A stretch of DNA of 64,000 nucleotides, from positions 1,635,069-1,699,068 of the forward strand of contig VWZP01001589.1 of the NCBI GenBank assembly GCA_013396995.1, written 5' to 3'. The stretch's first letter is position 1; each line of letters begins with the position of its first letter. Positions 1 through 11,580 of this stretch are shown here, piece after piece. This stretch comes from Dicaeum eximium. Taxonomy: Eukaryota; Chordata; Aves; Passeriformes; Dicaeidae. Position numbers and translations under genes: made by a program. The notes beneath the pieces are model-generated. The model ran no database searches. It saw only the letters and a list, made by a program, of their open reading frames with translations, and was not told the DNA's origin.

Positions 1-355
1 ACTTCACACTGACCAGGAGTTAAATCATGTTCTTAAGGTCATTGTCCAAATGCCTCTTAAACACTGACAGGCTTGGGACATTGACAACCTCTCTAGGAAA
101 GCTGTTCCAGCATTCCACCAGTCTTATAGTAAAGAAATGCTTCCTCATGTGAAGTCTGAACATTCCCTGGCGCAGCTTTGACTCATTCCCATGTGTCTAG
201 TAAATAGACAAGGAGGAGAAAAGCCCATCTGTAAAGAAGGATGAGAGGATGAGGTCACCCCCGAGCATCCTTTTCTCCGACGCAGAGAAACACAAAGCCC
301 GCAGTGATACCTCATTTGACACTCCTCCAAGCCCTTTCACCAGTTTTGTTGCTCT
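1..355 (-). mobile_element. CR1 LINE fragment, antisense, cut by window edge
   Basis: The plus strand reads as the reverse complement of the 3' part of a CR1 retrotransposon. Recognisable blocks in order are a 'gtccaaatgcctcttaaac' segment, a 'ggcttgggacattgacaac' segment, 'aagctgttccagcattccac', a 'tagtaaagaaatgcttcct' segment, and near the end 'ccctttcaccagttttgttg'. These follow the order of the ORF2 C-terminus and 3' UTR of the CR1 subfamily whose 3' end has 'gctgagttggaagggaccc'. The copy is diverged with small indels and no intact reading frame. The 3' tail lies to the left, outside the window. The family assignment is recalled, not searched. Confidence 0.8.
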
Positions 356-3014
356 TCATTTTCCTTGGAAAAATACTGAAAGGAAAATAAATTGGTTTTA
401 ATTTGAAAATTTCTGGTTTTTATGGGGTTTTCCCACTTGTCCGGGTAGATCAGCCTTAGCTGTAAGTAACTTAACAAGACAAGACCCAGCACCTAAGCAG
501 CATTCTCTGTTAAATATGCTCTGTGACTTTTTGACAGGACTCTGTGGGTTAATTCTTTCCTATATGAAGTAGGAAGTATGTAGTAATAATGTTTCCACTG
601 CCTATTGACGTAGCTCAGAGGTTCAACTACTATATCAGGACAGTTTATTAGGTTCATTATGATCTCAGCTTGTACAGAATTCATTTTATGAATAAGTGCA
701 CTGTGAGTAATGAATATCCATTAGTTACATTAGCAACATTTCTAAAACTTAATTTTTTTAATGTTCAGCCATTATATAAACTCCTACACTTAAAATGACA
801 GCTAAGTACTTTCACTGTATTAAAATGGTAAACATTGAAAGAGAAACTGATTTTCCCTACTGACATTAATTCTCTAAAAGAGAAGCATGCTCCTGTCATG
901 GGAGCCGTATCACTGTTTTGTGTATACACCTCTTGTATACACCTCTTCACAAATACTTGCTCAAAAAAAAACTCAGTATGAAACCCTACTTGCTTTTTGA
1001 GGTTGTTTTTATCAAGGTATTTTCAGAGGCATAGAGACTAGGAATGGAACTGTATGAAACAGGGAAAATCCACTTTGTATTTAGTTTTAATATACATCCA
1101 GGAGGAGAAAGTACTGTTCAGGTTGGTGCTTCTTTTCTAAGTATAAAATGAACAGGAGGAAACAACCTTAAAATGAATATGAAGCGATCACAATCTAGTA
1201 AGTCTAATGAAGGAACACATCATTCACAGTGGTAAACAATTTACTGATTTTATGTGTGCTTTTTGTTAAACTTCAATTTAATTTTTTAATTTTCAATTTA
1301 ATTTTTATTAATTACATGGACATTACTAATTTTTAATCACTTGGATTATGGAAAATATCTAAAAGAGAGTATGTAGAAGATTACAATGCAATTTTTGTAT
1401 TTCAAATCAATTACAAGCTGTACTGCATAACCTAAGATTGCACAAAGACTGTAAGATTGTTATTAAGAGGAAGCCAAATCTTAGTGAGAACCTCTGCCAT
1501 GCACCAAAATTTATGCCATTTTCCCCAAAATAGATCTAAACTAGGCCTTCTACTCAGGAAGTTTATGCAATGTTTTGTTGTGTCTGTGCAGTAACAGTAA
1601 AACTTGTCTAAAATGATTTTTTTTTTTTTTTTTTACTATTTTCAAGGGCTGACTCTGCTGCTGGTATTTCAGTAAGAATAGGAGAAAAACTGCTGTGAGT
1701 CAGACTAGAGGTCCATTTATCCCATCACATCATCTCTGAAAGTGGCCAAAAGCAAGTGTCTTGAAAAAAAGAGCAACATGGGGCAGATATATAAGCAGAA
1801 GTATTTTTATTCCCCTTAAAAAAATAAATTTGTGTCAGTTTAAATAATTCACTGGAAAGACTCTCAGCTTGAAAGGAAGAAGCCAGAAAGAAGAAAAAGT
1901 ACCAAAAGCTTGTCTTCATGCCAGACTACTTCTGAAGGTCCTGTGAACTATCTAGCTCAATCTCTCACTAGGAAAAATGGAAGATTAAGTGAATCAAGTT
2001 GCCTATTGGCTACCTCCAACCATCAGCATTCAAGGACAAGGCAGCAGGAGAAACTACAGCTGCAAATAAGGCTTGTATAGCAGCCAGCAAAGAGAGATGG
2101 CCAGAATCCATTTGGCTCAATCATGTTTTCCTTGCATTAGCAGCTTTTCATTAAAAAAAAAAAACCTGCTGTAGAATTGTGTGGATCAGAGAAAAGGGAG
2201 AAATGTTACACATATGCAATATTCAATCACCAGTCACTAAAACAATTTCATTAACAGAAAAGGATAGGAATCTAGACATTGGTTATTTGAATAACACTTA
2301 AGTTTGGACACAGCATTATAAAGAAATATGATTATATGATATACAGGAGAGCTAAACACCATGTTTCACATTTTCAGTCATGATGTCTCACATCGTGGCC
2401 TGAGCTGCTCTAGTGCTATCCAATGTGTAAGCTGGACATATACATTTAGTTATAATTTGCAATTGCTTTTTATGGTTAGAGATCATTCCCCAAGTTGGAA
2501 GTAAGAGTCCAACAGCCCCTGAATATCCACCAGAGTAGATACTAGAAGAAGGAAAAAGCTTTTTTTCTACAGATTTATCACTTGAATTACAGGATGTCAG
2601 TAACAAAAATGTTAACAGCTGCTACTTTGTGTGCATAGCTTTGTAACGTTATAATTACAGTCTCAAGGCTGAGAAATTACTCCATGACAATGTTAGGAAA
2701 CAATGTTTTCACATGCCAGTGTTTGTGTTACCAGAATACTTTTCATTTCAAGTGCATCTGTAATACGATCATGACATCTTTATACTTAACTAGGAAGCCA
2801 GGTTAGATCCAAAATGCTAGTTTATAATCAAAGAAAGATTAAAGGAGACTGCTGAATGCCTACAGGAATAAATTTTTCAATAACAGCACCAATTTAATCC
2901 AGAATTTAGCCTTGTAAGTAAGGTTGCTTAAAAAATTCCCTTCATATTCTGCATTAGTTCTGCAACACTGGAAAGAGCCTTTTCAGAGTTAGACAACTTG
3001 ACAGCAAGAGAGGC
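356..3014. other. AT-rich non-coding DNA, no gene seen
   Basis: No gene, RNA or recognisable transposon is visible. It holds a T18 run at 1617-1634, an A12 run at 2153-2164, and a perfect 13-bp tandem duplication (gtatacacctctt) at 922-934 and 935-947. A repeated 'ttcaatttaattttt' motif lies near 1270-1305. Confidence 0.6.
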
Positions 3015-3266
3015 TGTCCTGGTTTTGGATGGCATATAGTTAATTTTCCCAAGTAACTGGTACAATGCTGTATTTTGGATTTAATATGAAAATACTGTTG
3101 ATAACACACTGATATTTTAGTTGTTAAGCAGTGCTTACTTCAAGGACCTTTCAGTCCCATACTCTGCCAATGAGCAGATGCACAAGAAGCTGTGGGGAAG
3201 TATAATGAGGGCAGCTGACCCAAACTGGCCAGAGGGATATTCCACACCACAGAACACCATGCCTAT

Positions 3267-3274
3267 TATATAAA
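3267..3274 (+). promoter_or_regulatory. LTR TATA box
   Basis: TATATAAA sits directly before 'ctgggggagttggctgg', the position of the core promoter in this LTR type. The flanking LTR is degraded, so present-day activity is uncertain. Confidence 0.6.
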
Positions 3275-3409
3275 CTGGGGGAGTTGGCTGGAAGGTGCTG
3301 ATCACTCTTTGTGGGATGGGCTGGGCATTGGTCAGGAGGTAGTGAGAACAATTCTATTGTGCACTACTTGATTTTCTTGGGTCTTATTCCTCTCTCCTTC
3401 TCTCCTTTT

Positions 3410-3496
3410 CATAACCATAACCAAAACCATAACCATAACCAAAATCATAATAATACTAAGTAGTAGTAGCAGTAGTATTATCAGCAGTGGTAGTAT
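3410..3496. repeat. Simple-repeat expansion inside LTR
   Basis: ATAACC-type hexamer repeats (about 3410-3445) grade into AAT and then TAG/GTA triplet repeats (about 3461-3496). They occupy the place where this LTR type normally carries an AT-rich 'attattatt' stretch, so they probably arose by slippage from it. Confidence 0.75.
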
Positions 3497-3694
3497 ATTT
3501 TTGTTTGTTTCAACTATTTAACCGTATTTAACTATTTAACCCTAACCAACTATTATTTTATGCTTCTCTCAAGCTCTGAGGTTTGTCTTTTCTTTCCAAT
3601 TCTCCTCCTGACCCTAGGGTGGGGTGAAGGGAAGATGACTGGGGAGAAATTGGCTGCATGATACTTATTTGCCATCTGGGGCTAAACTGCTATA

Positions 3695-4485
3695 GACTGT
3701 CTGGGTTTTTGCTGTTAACAAAACGGAGTTGTTGGTAGTAGTAACAGCTCCATTTAAAAGCTGGAAAGAGAAATAATCTTTTGTGTAACCTTACCCCTAT
3801 TTAGCCCTTTGACTTATTTCTAGCAGATAGGACACTTTTTACTGTACAATTTCTAATAAGCTCTGGTTATGAAAACAAATTCCTACATTATTCCAGTTAT
3901 TTAAAATGACAGAATAAGTAGGCAGATACATCTCCAAGAAAGAAAGTATTAAGTAAAATGTTAATTTAAGTCTGCTAAAAATACAAATCCCAGCAATTTT
4001 CTTGGGATTTGACCACTCAGTAAATACCTTTGTGAAGGTATTTTTTGAATCTTTTTTAGAATAGAAGAGTTAGAGGCACAGAAATGTCAGAAGCCACATA
4101 TTTTTAGTTACTTGGTATTAAGACAAAATTAGCAGCAATGTTCATATACTGTACAAAGTTAATATCCCAACAGACATTTCAACACTGCTGCTATATCTGA
4201 GATTTAATTGAAAAATATAATGATTGAAAGATAATAGCCTAAACTTCATTCACCTTGCCACAAAACAGATGGAAATTTTAAATTCAGTTTATTGCACTTT
4301 TTTATTATCTATTTCTCAGCTTTGGAGCACTTTTAAAAACCAAGCAAACAATGAGACAGCTATATATTTGTTTTTAACATAAACCTTGAATGAGCAAAAC
4401 AGGATCTGGAAGACAGGGATGGAAAACAGAATGAAGTCCTGACAATCCAAAGGGAGACACAGGAGATTATGGCCCCAGATGGGAG
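3695..4485. other. AT-rich non-coding DNA
   Basis: No gene or recognisable repeat is visible between the LTR and the next CR1. There is a short local repeat of 'aaggtattt' near 4025-4045. Confidence 0.55.
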
Positions 4486-4831
4486 GTCAAATCCTGTGTT
4501 AAGTTTTGGGCCCCACACTACAAGAAGGACATTGGAGCATGTCCAGGAAAAGGCAACAAATCTGGCGAAAGCATGGAGCATGAGCATGGAGCTTAGGAGC
4601 ATGAGCCTTATGAGGAGCAACTGAGGATGCTGGAGTTTAGGTTGGATATTAGGAAAGATTTCATTCACATGAAGGGTAGTTAAGCATTGTAACAGGGTGC
4701 CCAGGAAAGCAGTGGGGTAACCATTCCTGACTGTATTTAAAAGATTTGTTGCTGTGGCTCTTAAGGATATGGTTTAGGAGGTTGGCCTCAAAGATCTTAC
4801 AGGGCTTTTCCCAACCTGTATGATTCTATGA
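4486..4831 (+). mobile_element. CR1 LINE 3' end, sense, internally deleted
   Basis: Sense CR1. The 'tgggccccacactacaagaa' block with the following 'ggacattggagcatgtccagg' encodes the end of the reverse-transcriptase ORF. It is followed by 'gttggatattaggaaagat', 'gcccaggaaagcagtgggg' and 'gagggcttttcccaacct'-like sequence, and ends 'tgattctatga', the CR1 3' terminus. Compared with the usual order, about 100 bp or more (the segment after 'gagagagctgggg' up to 'ttggatatta') is missing at about 4632-4640. A GAGCATGA motif is locally duplicated at about 4572-4605. There is no open ORF. Confidence 0.9.
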
Positions 4832-5599
4832 GTCTACAAATTAAAGTCTTTAATATTCCAGAATAAACTGATATAACACAAAATACTCTTCCCTGGACAA
4901 TTATTGGATTTCAGCACCATATTTAACATGTTACTAAACTGTGAAAAGAATGTATCAGGTGTTAAGTAAAACCCAACCATGTCATTTAAGCATCTGATTT
5001 TTAGTTTTCTTTCCTGTTGCATAAATCACAGATACTATGAAAGCTCTCAACTCAGAAACTGTTGTAGCATATGCCACCTTTGTAAAAAAGTTGGGAAATT
5101 TTATTTCTTACATTTTTATTGCAGGCTAATAAACTGCAGTCATGCAAAGTCTACATACTGCAAAAGTGTGAAAAGGGATTTACTGAAGTATTTTATTAAC
5201 TTGCATCTGCTCAACAGTGTCATAGATAATGTGGTTTTTTAAGAATATATCATTACCATGTTAATTAGAGGAATTTCTGAGTTTTATGGGACCTGAACAC
5301 ATTCAAAATAACTAATGGAATTAGGTTTCCTAATATTGCTCTCTAACAGACCTTCAAATTGGCCCTCGTGTTCAGGGTGAATGGTAAACTACTCAGCTGC
5401 CCACTGCTAAAAGAACATCAGTTTATGATGTTTAAATTAAGCACTACTTCCCCCCCCCACTTTTTTCCACCCCATAAAATCTTAGTATTCATAGGACTTT
5501 TGAAGTTTATTTAATCCAAGCTCTAAATCAAAGCAGTATCACCAATAATGGACTGATTTAGTCAAGTTTTTGTCTCACAGAGAAGACCTCCAGTGATGC
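4832..5599. other. AT-rich non-coding DNA
   Basis: No gene or repeat recognised. A C9 run is at 5450-5458. The short frames here are not supported by codon pattern or homology. Confidence 0.55.
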
Positions 5600-5815
5600 A
5601 ATCTTGTAATCCACCGTGACCCTCAGGCCTCCTCAGCAGGGGCGCCTCCCAGCCCGCGTGGAGGCTGATTGTTTCCACTTTGCACTTCTCCTTGCTCATA
5701 TCCATGAAGTTTTCTGTCAACGAAATTCTCAGGCCCCACAAGGGATGACAACTCTACCTTTCAGTATGCCAACAGCTTTTCTCCATGAATTTAGCATCAG
5801 CAACGCTAAACGCAA
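5600..5815. promoter_or_regulatory. CpG-enriched patch, function unknown
   Basis: I count about eight CpGs in roughly 215 bp, including 'ggggcgcc' and 'cccgcg' near 5640-5660 and a group 'aacgct/aacgca/gacgcc' near 5800-5825. The surrounding several kilobases have almost none. A 68-codon plus-strand frame (5616-5822) crosses it, but the product is not recognisable. It could be a conserved regulatory element, a small unmethylated region or an unrecognised old repeat. Confidence 0.3.
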
Positions 5816-8800
5816 TCAATGACGCCTTGCTTTTGATATTTAGCTCTACACTGCTTGTTTAATGAGAATTACCAAATAAAACAAAACTTTATAGATTTCT
5901 AAATAAAAATATAGATTTAAGTGTCAGGAATCCAATCTTATTAACTAAACAGTAATCTAGAGAGGCTGAGAAGGTATTCTGTAGATTTAAATAATCTATT
6001 TCATATAAATACTGTATTCTGACAACAAAATAATAATTCTCCAGTCTTTCTGCTGAAAGTGATAAAGTAGGCTTGTCAGATAGACTATTCAGATATCTCA
6101 AAAAATGTTATTTATTTATGTTGACTTAAAAATAGTCACTGAAATATAAATTATGTGGAAACATTTTTTTTTTGTTTTCCTTACCAAAACTAAATTTTCA
6201 TATTGATTTAAGTGAAAACATTTATGTAAATCTTCCTGCACATATTACACACTTTTTATCACTACAAAAATAAAAGTACAATATATGCAAAAGTAAAAAA
6301 AAAACCACTGTCACTCGTGATGTTGATATGATGATTAAAACTGCTCAAACTCATCTTCCTTATGAAATCTTACCAAATATGCAATCCATTTTCTTCAGCT
6401 CTTCTCCTGCTTGGAAAAAAATCTCCTGATTTTTTCCTAAGAAATTGGTTTTTACTCCACATATTGCATATATATAATCTAGTGTATTAATTAAAAGATA
6501 ACAACTGAAATAGGAAAGCTTTAGTCTTTGTTCTAGAATCTCTTTCACAGTCAGAGACTTGATAAAGCTTAACCAGTAAGCCAACAGAATGCAGAAGCCA
6601 ACAGAAATCCATTTGTCTGTATCAATAAGATAGCCCCAAATATTCATAAGTTATACATACAAATTATATTTTAATGAATGTATCTACTCACAGGGGTGGA
6701 AGAGTTTATATAAAGGGCATTTCAGGCAAGACACTTGTTCTGCTGAGATGTGTTTGCAGTTTCACTGTGGAGGCCATGGCTGCCACACAGAACCCAGTCT
6801 TGGTCTCCAGGCTTGTACTTTTCTTCTATGCAGGTGACATTCTCCTTCTTTGGGAAAGACCCTGTGAAAGTCCACTTTGTTAGCACAGTGGCCTGCCAAT
6901 GTGGAACAGACTTCAGAACTGGGGCCTTTCCTATCAGGTTTTCCTATTAAAATATTTTTTGGTTGCTTACCTAGCATCTCAGTTATCTGAGATACATTTA
7001 TAAGTAATACTTATAATAATATACTATATGTAGTTTGTACATATACTTAGTGTACAATTACTGACAGTACAAAATCTTTCACTGGATCTATGACTGGATT
7101 AAACAGTTTCCTACCAGAAGTCTCACTGGGGAAGGGAATATCTAGCAGACATGGAGAGATCTAAAATTTAAGCTTGGAGTCTATTTTTCAGACTATTTTG
7201 GAAGGGGAACTGGCATTGTGAATCAAATAGTTTTAGACTCTGTGTATACAACAGCCTTAGATGTTGTATATAAGTGAAGAGAATCCCGCCATGCTTCTCG
7301 TTAATCATATTAAAAAGTAGGAGAGTAGGGAAAAGCAATCAGATTGTCATAAAGCAAAGGAGGACTCAGATTTTTACTCTTAAATTCATGTCCAAGGAGG
7401 ACAAACCAGCCCATCTGGAGCTTTGTCATCTGACAGAAACAGAGGCAACTTGCTTCTGTACTACTCTGGAGAAATGGCCAAAAACACAGATGCCTCCACT
7501 GAAAAACCAAACAAACAAATCTTAAAAAGGAAAAAGCAGCCTTGAACCTCAGTGTCTCTGACAGTGAAATGTTAGGATCTCAACAATGATTATTTTAATC
7601 CTTGAAAGTCTCAGCATTGTAGTAATGAATGCAAGAGTACTTACAGGAGTATTTGTGTTGACATATTGATTTCTACAGGCCTTCATGTGTTTTACACCAT
7701 TTTTAAGGGAGATGAGTGCCTGTTTTACAGATTTTGCTAAAATGTGCTTCTAAACCAAGAGGTCAGGAATGTTAATATATAGCCTAGTTCTATAATACAG
7801 GTCTCAAACATAAAAAGCGTTTAACTGAGATACTGGTTCATCATAAAAATATTTGCTTGTTGTAAAAATTCTTCATGGTGCCTTTAATTATTTCAAATTT
7901 TGCAAAGAAGGGAAAAAATGCAGCTCTTTTTTTTTAAAAAACTGATTTCACTACTTAGTAGCCTCAGTATAACCTATCTTGAAGTAATAGAAGCATATGA
8001 AGTTGAAAAATCTAGTGCAGATAAAAGTCTACTCTATTGGCAAATAATGAAATTCTTTTTAAAGCTAACACAAATCCTTATGTTCTCCTTCTCCCCCTCT
8101 CCCTGCCTGGCCCCTCCCCATTCCCAGTTTATATTTTGCCCATATTTGTCTGTCACTTCCTTCTCTTAAGATTCTAGGGAGATTTCTGGGCTTAGACTTT
8201 AATATTAGTAATCCTATTAATTTTTTAAACATTCGCAAGCCTTGAGTGAGAAAACAACATATGGCTGTGCAACAGAGCACCTCTGGAGATTTTATACTCC
8301 TCAAACAGCACATAAAATCTTACATTGTGTTCATTCTTATTCATTGCTTGTCTGTCCATATTTTAACCCTGCAAGTATCAAGGTATCAGTCTAATTCATT
8401 ATGTTTTATTTGGTACCATCTGCACCTTATGGATTGTATTCATGGAAAATTTAAATCTCCTTTCACAAGGGCAGTGCTTAGGTGTTATCTCAGTAAATCT
8501 ATTCCTGCAATGAACAGCAAGATATGTGACTACTTGTTGGACCAAGGCAGTCACAACTCTGTCAGGTCAAAAAGCTGCAATTGATACATAACATAAAGTA
8601 TTCAGTCAGGATTATGGCTCCTGATATCTAGGACAAAAATCCTGCAATTACAGTCAGACATTTTCTAGAGCCTAATGACCCACACTTGCAATTGTTAAAC
8701 AAGGGAGGACCCTTGTTTATATTAGGTGATTAAAGAATGACACTACTGAATGAAGAATCCCATTTAAAAATTATATTTGGAACATTAGGGATGCATAGTT

Positions 8801-11469
8801 AAGCATGCATATCATTAAAAGCTAGTGCTTTATCAATTTTTAATAATAAATGGTTACTGTACATATGTATACTGCATACAAAAGACATTAAAAGAACATT
8901 AAGGTTGAGAAATCAAACATTTAGAAGTTAGGGAATGACAGACTAAATTAGCCCTGTTGTGCATAGGCATTATGACAATTCTTTTCAACAACACATAGGA
9001 AGTCTGCAGCAGATCCATGAAGGATTAAAAAATCTAGTTTTGCTTGGTTTTAGCTTAAAGCCTGAGTTATAAATGGTTGTCTTTTCTTTTTCTTATTTTT
9101 TTCTCTACAGTCTTCTTATTCATACCATCTTCTTCACAATATCTGTGGTCCTGCAAAAAAAAATAGTGACTGTGATCATGTACACATGAAGATATTCTTT
9201 CCTGGAAAGAAAAAGCAACTGTAGCAACTGGTAAAAGGATCAGCTAGGAAAGATAATATAGAAAGATAATACAGCATAAGGCATAGCTTTATCCCTGTGT
9301 CTGATTGTGTGTTCATAAGAATCCTGTCCTTGCCCTAAATCTTATTGTGACTGTGGAAACCTTTGTGACTGAGCGCTCTTTCTGTGGTCCTGAATAAATA
9401 CAATAAATATTTCTAAAAAGCACATTGACAGAATACATCCTTTCTTGGGAGATGCCATTAGTCCTTATTAATTAAAATTAAGAAGAAGCACATCTTGAAA
9501 TGAAGCCTGTTAATGCAAGATGAGGGTTTTTCCTTCAAAAAGCTTGATGCTGTTAGTCTGTTGTACATTCTTAATCTGCATCACGAGAGATGATTTTAAA
9601 CACAAATTAAAATAATTATATAAGGAGGGAGACAGAAATAACCATTAATTTCAACAGAAGCCAATATTATTCAGAGTTATAATAGAAAATACGATTATTT
9701 ATATAAATCCTTCATACAAGTTTTTTATCTGCTTTCTGTTTAGTTGCAAACTAAGAGCAAAACACAGAGGGTGTTAGCAGATATCACACACTTGGTTATT
9801 CTGCTGTATGCTTTGTAAGCATTATTGTTGCTGAGAAAAATTGAATCATGTTTTTTATAGGACTACTCTCATGCTTGATTAGATAACCAAGGTCTTGTGT
9901 TCCTTGATTGTACCAAATGTGTTTGCCCTACCTTTGGGGGAGGAGCACCCAGAAGCTACAAATCTCTGCTGTGCATGGATTTTGTAAGGAGTTAGCAATT
10001 AAAACTATTGCAAGGTACTTTTTTGCTTTGCCTTTATGCTAAGCACATTGGCAACCACAGTGTCAATTAATGTCAGTGCCAGGATGTAGAAGCATAAGGA
10101 GTCCAGTATTGCTCAAACACCATGGAATGGCCATCAAAAGATGTAAGTCCAAATTCATATACTGAACCAGTTTCAAGTAAAATAGAACTATTTTAAGGTA
10201 TCAAAAAAGTATTAAATTATATTACATGGTATTAAAGGGTATTAAAGTAATCATCCTTCTGGGAGAGTTAATATCAAGTCTATATTCCTTATTTTATTTT
10301 CTGCATTGTGCAGAGGAATTCACATAAGCTTTGAAACATGACCTAAGTAAAAATTAAATGAAAATATCAAAATGTGTAATGGATATTTTTATTGTTTTAT
10401 TTCTTTTTTTTGAGCATACATTATTATAAAAAGCATCCATGTGTGGTTTCATTTGTTTTGTATTTCACATTCTATATCACAAACTTCATCTAAAATCAAA
10501 AGACTGAATAAAACAACAAAAAGCTTATACCTCTTTTCCCAAAAAAGTACCACTGCATATCTAAACAGAGTCACAATTCATTTCATTCATAGCCATTTCA
10601 GCCTATAGCAGATGTGTGCTTTGAAAAAAATTATTGGCCTTATGAATAAAGATTAGCATTCTTCTCTTCATCTCCGTTGGAGAGAATAATATTCTACAGT
10701 AAATGGACATAAAATTCAACACTGGTGATATTTCAAATAAAATTGACCAACTTCCTTGGCTACATTTTCAAATAACCACATGAAAGGGATTCACACAAAT
10801 ACTGTTAATAAAAAGATTTACAGATGTGCATCTTTATCTCTGTCTTTAAACCTAATTTCTAACCTATGTGAATGAGGAAGTGTAGAAGACAGAAAATGAA
10901 ATAAACCAGACCAATTAGAGCTTTTAAACTTAAAAATATTCACTCATGACCTGCTCAGCTGTGAATTTATTATAATGCTAGCTAGGGGTTAAATATTAGT
11001 TCTGCAGGAAGATACTCAAAAGTCAGAAGACTGGCAGTGATTTGGCTCTGTTTCTCAGCTAGCTATAGTAATAGGTTTATAGGTAAATGAGTAAAAGATG
11101 GATAATGAAACGAGGTTAAATTTTAAGTACTGTCATACAGGATCTAACTTCAACAAGGGTCATTGTTCCTAACTATCTGCCAGTTCTCCTTGTGATTTAA
11201 GCATTATCTCTGTTATATCCAGATGATTAGCAGATTTAATGTAAAACCTAGTTAAAACTCAATGACATGATTGAAATGGAACAAAGTATATACACACAAA
11301 GTGACAGAGCATATCTTCCAAAAAGAACCTTTATTTTTTTTTAAGCCCCAACGACTTTTATATATATTGATATCCTTTGGTTTGTCAGATCAATAATAGG
11401 TGAGAAAAATATTCCATCAACAGTAGCCTTGGATATAAAATATAGCTTTGTTGGGTGCTGTATTGGCCA
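5816..11469. other. AT-rich non-coding DNA, no gene seen
   Basis: About 5.6 kb without a supported gene or transposon. It contains a pyrimidine-rich stretch at 8083-8126, a repeated 'gaaagataata' near 9248-9273 and 'tattaaa' repeats near 10205-10250. The tandem AATAAA signals near 9395-9405 have no recognisable transcript upstream. Confidence 0.6.
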
Positions 11470-11580
11470 GAAAAAACCAAAACAAACAACCAAACCAAAC
11501 CAAAGCAAACCAAAACAAACCCCCTCACAAAATGAAAAACAAACAACAAAACAAATCCAAATCCAATCCCAAACCAAACT
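11470..11580. repeat. A/C-rich (CAAAC)n-like low-complexity tract
   Basis: Imperfect CAAAC/CCAAA repeats run for about 110 bp. On the minus strand this gives an artificial Cys/Phe/Trp-rich short frame (11341-11655), which should not be read as a gene. Confidence 0.85.

Larger units (their letters stand above)
3015..3694 (+). mobile_element. Solo LTR of an avian endogenous retrovirus, sense
   Basis: The element begins TGTCCTGG, as this widespread avian LTR type does. It continues with the diagnostic blocks 'gttgataacacactgat', 'agctgacccaaactggcc', 'gggatattccacaccac' and 'tatataaactgggggagtt'. It ends in a degraded version of the usual 'ctggggttaaaccacgaca' terminus near 3694, so the right edge is approximate. 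A TATA box and the typical downstream segment are present. The middle is expanded by simple repeats. I see no primer-binding site, gag, pol or env next to it, so it is a solo LTR or a remnant. No matching target-site duplication is visible, which fits an old copy. It is related to, but a different subtype from, the LTRs at 49912 and 54179. Confidence 0.85.

Noticed and set aside
3410..3547. Interstitial telomere array
   Set aside because: Only one CCCTAA-like unit is present; the rest are ATAACC and triplet repeats within an LTR.
9230..9420. Possible LTR or transcript 3' end with tandem AATAAA signals
   Set aside because: AATAAA is frequent in AT-rich DNA and no LTR termini or upstream gene could be found.
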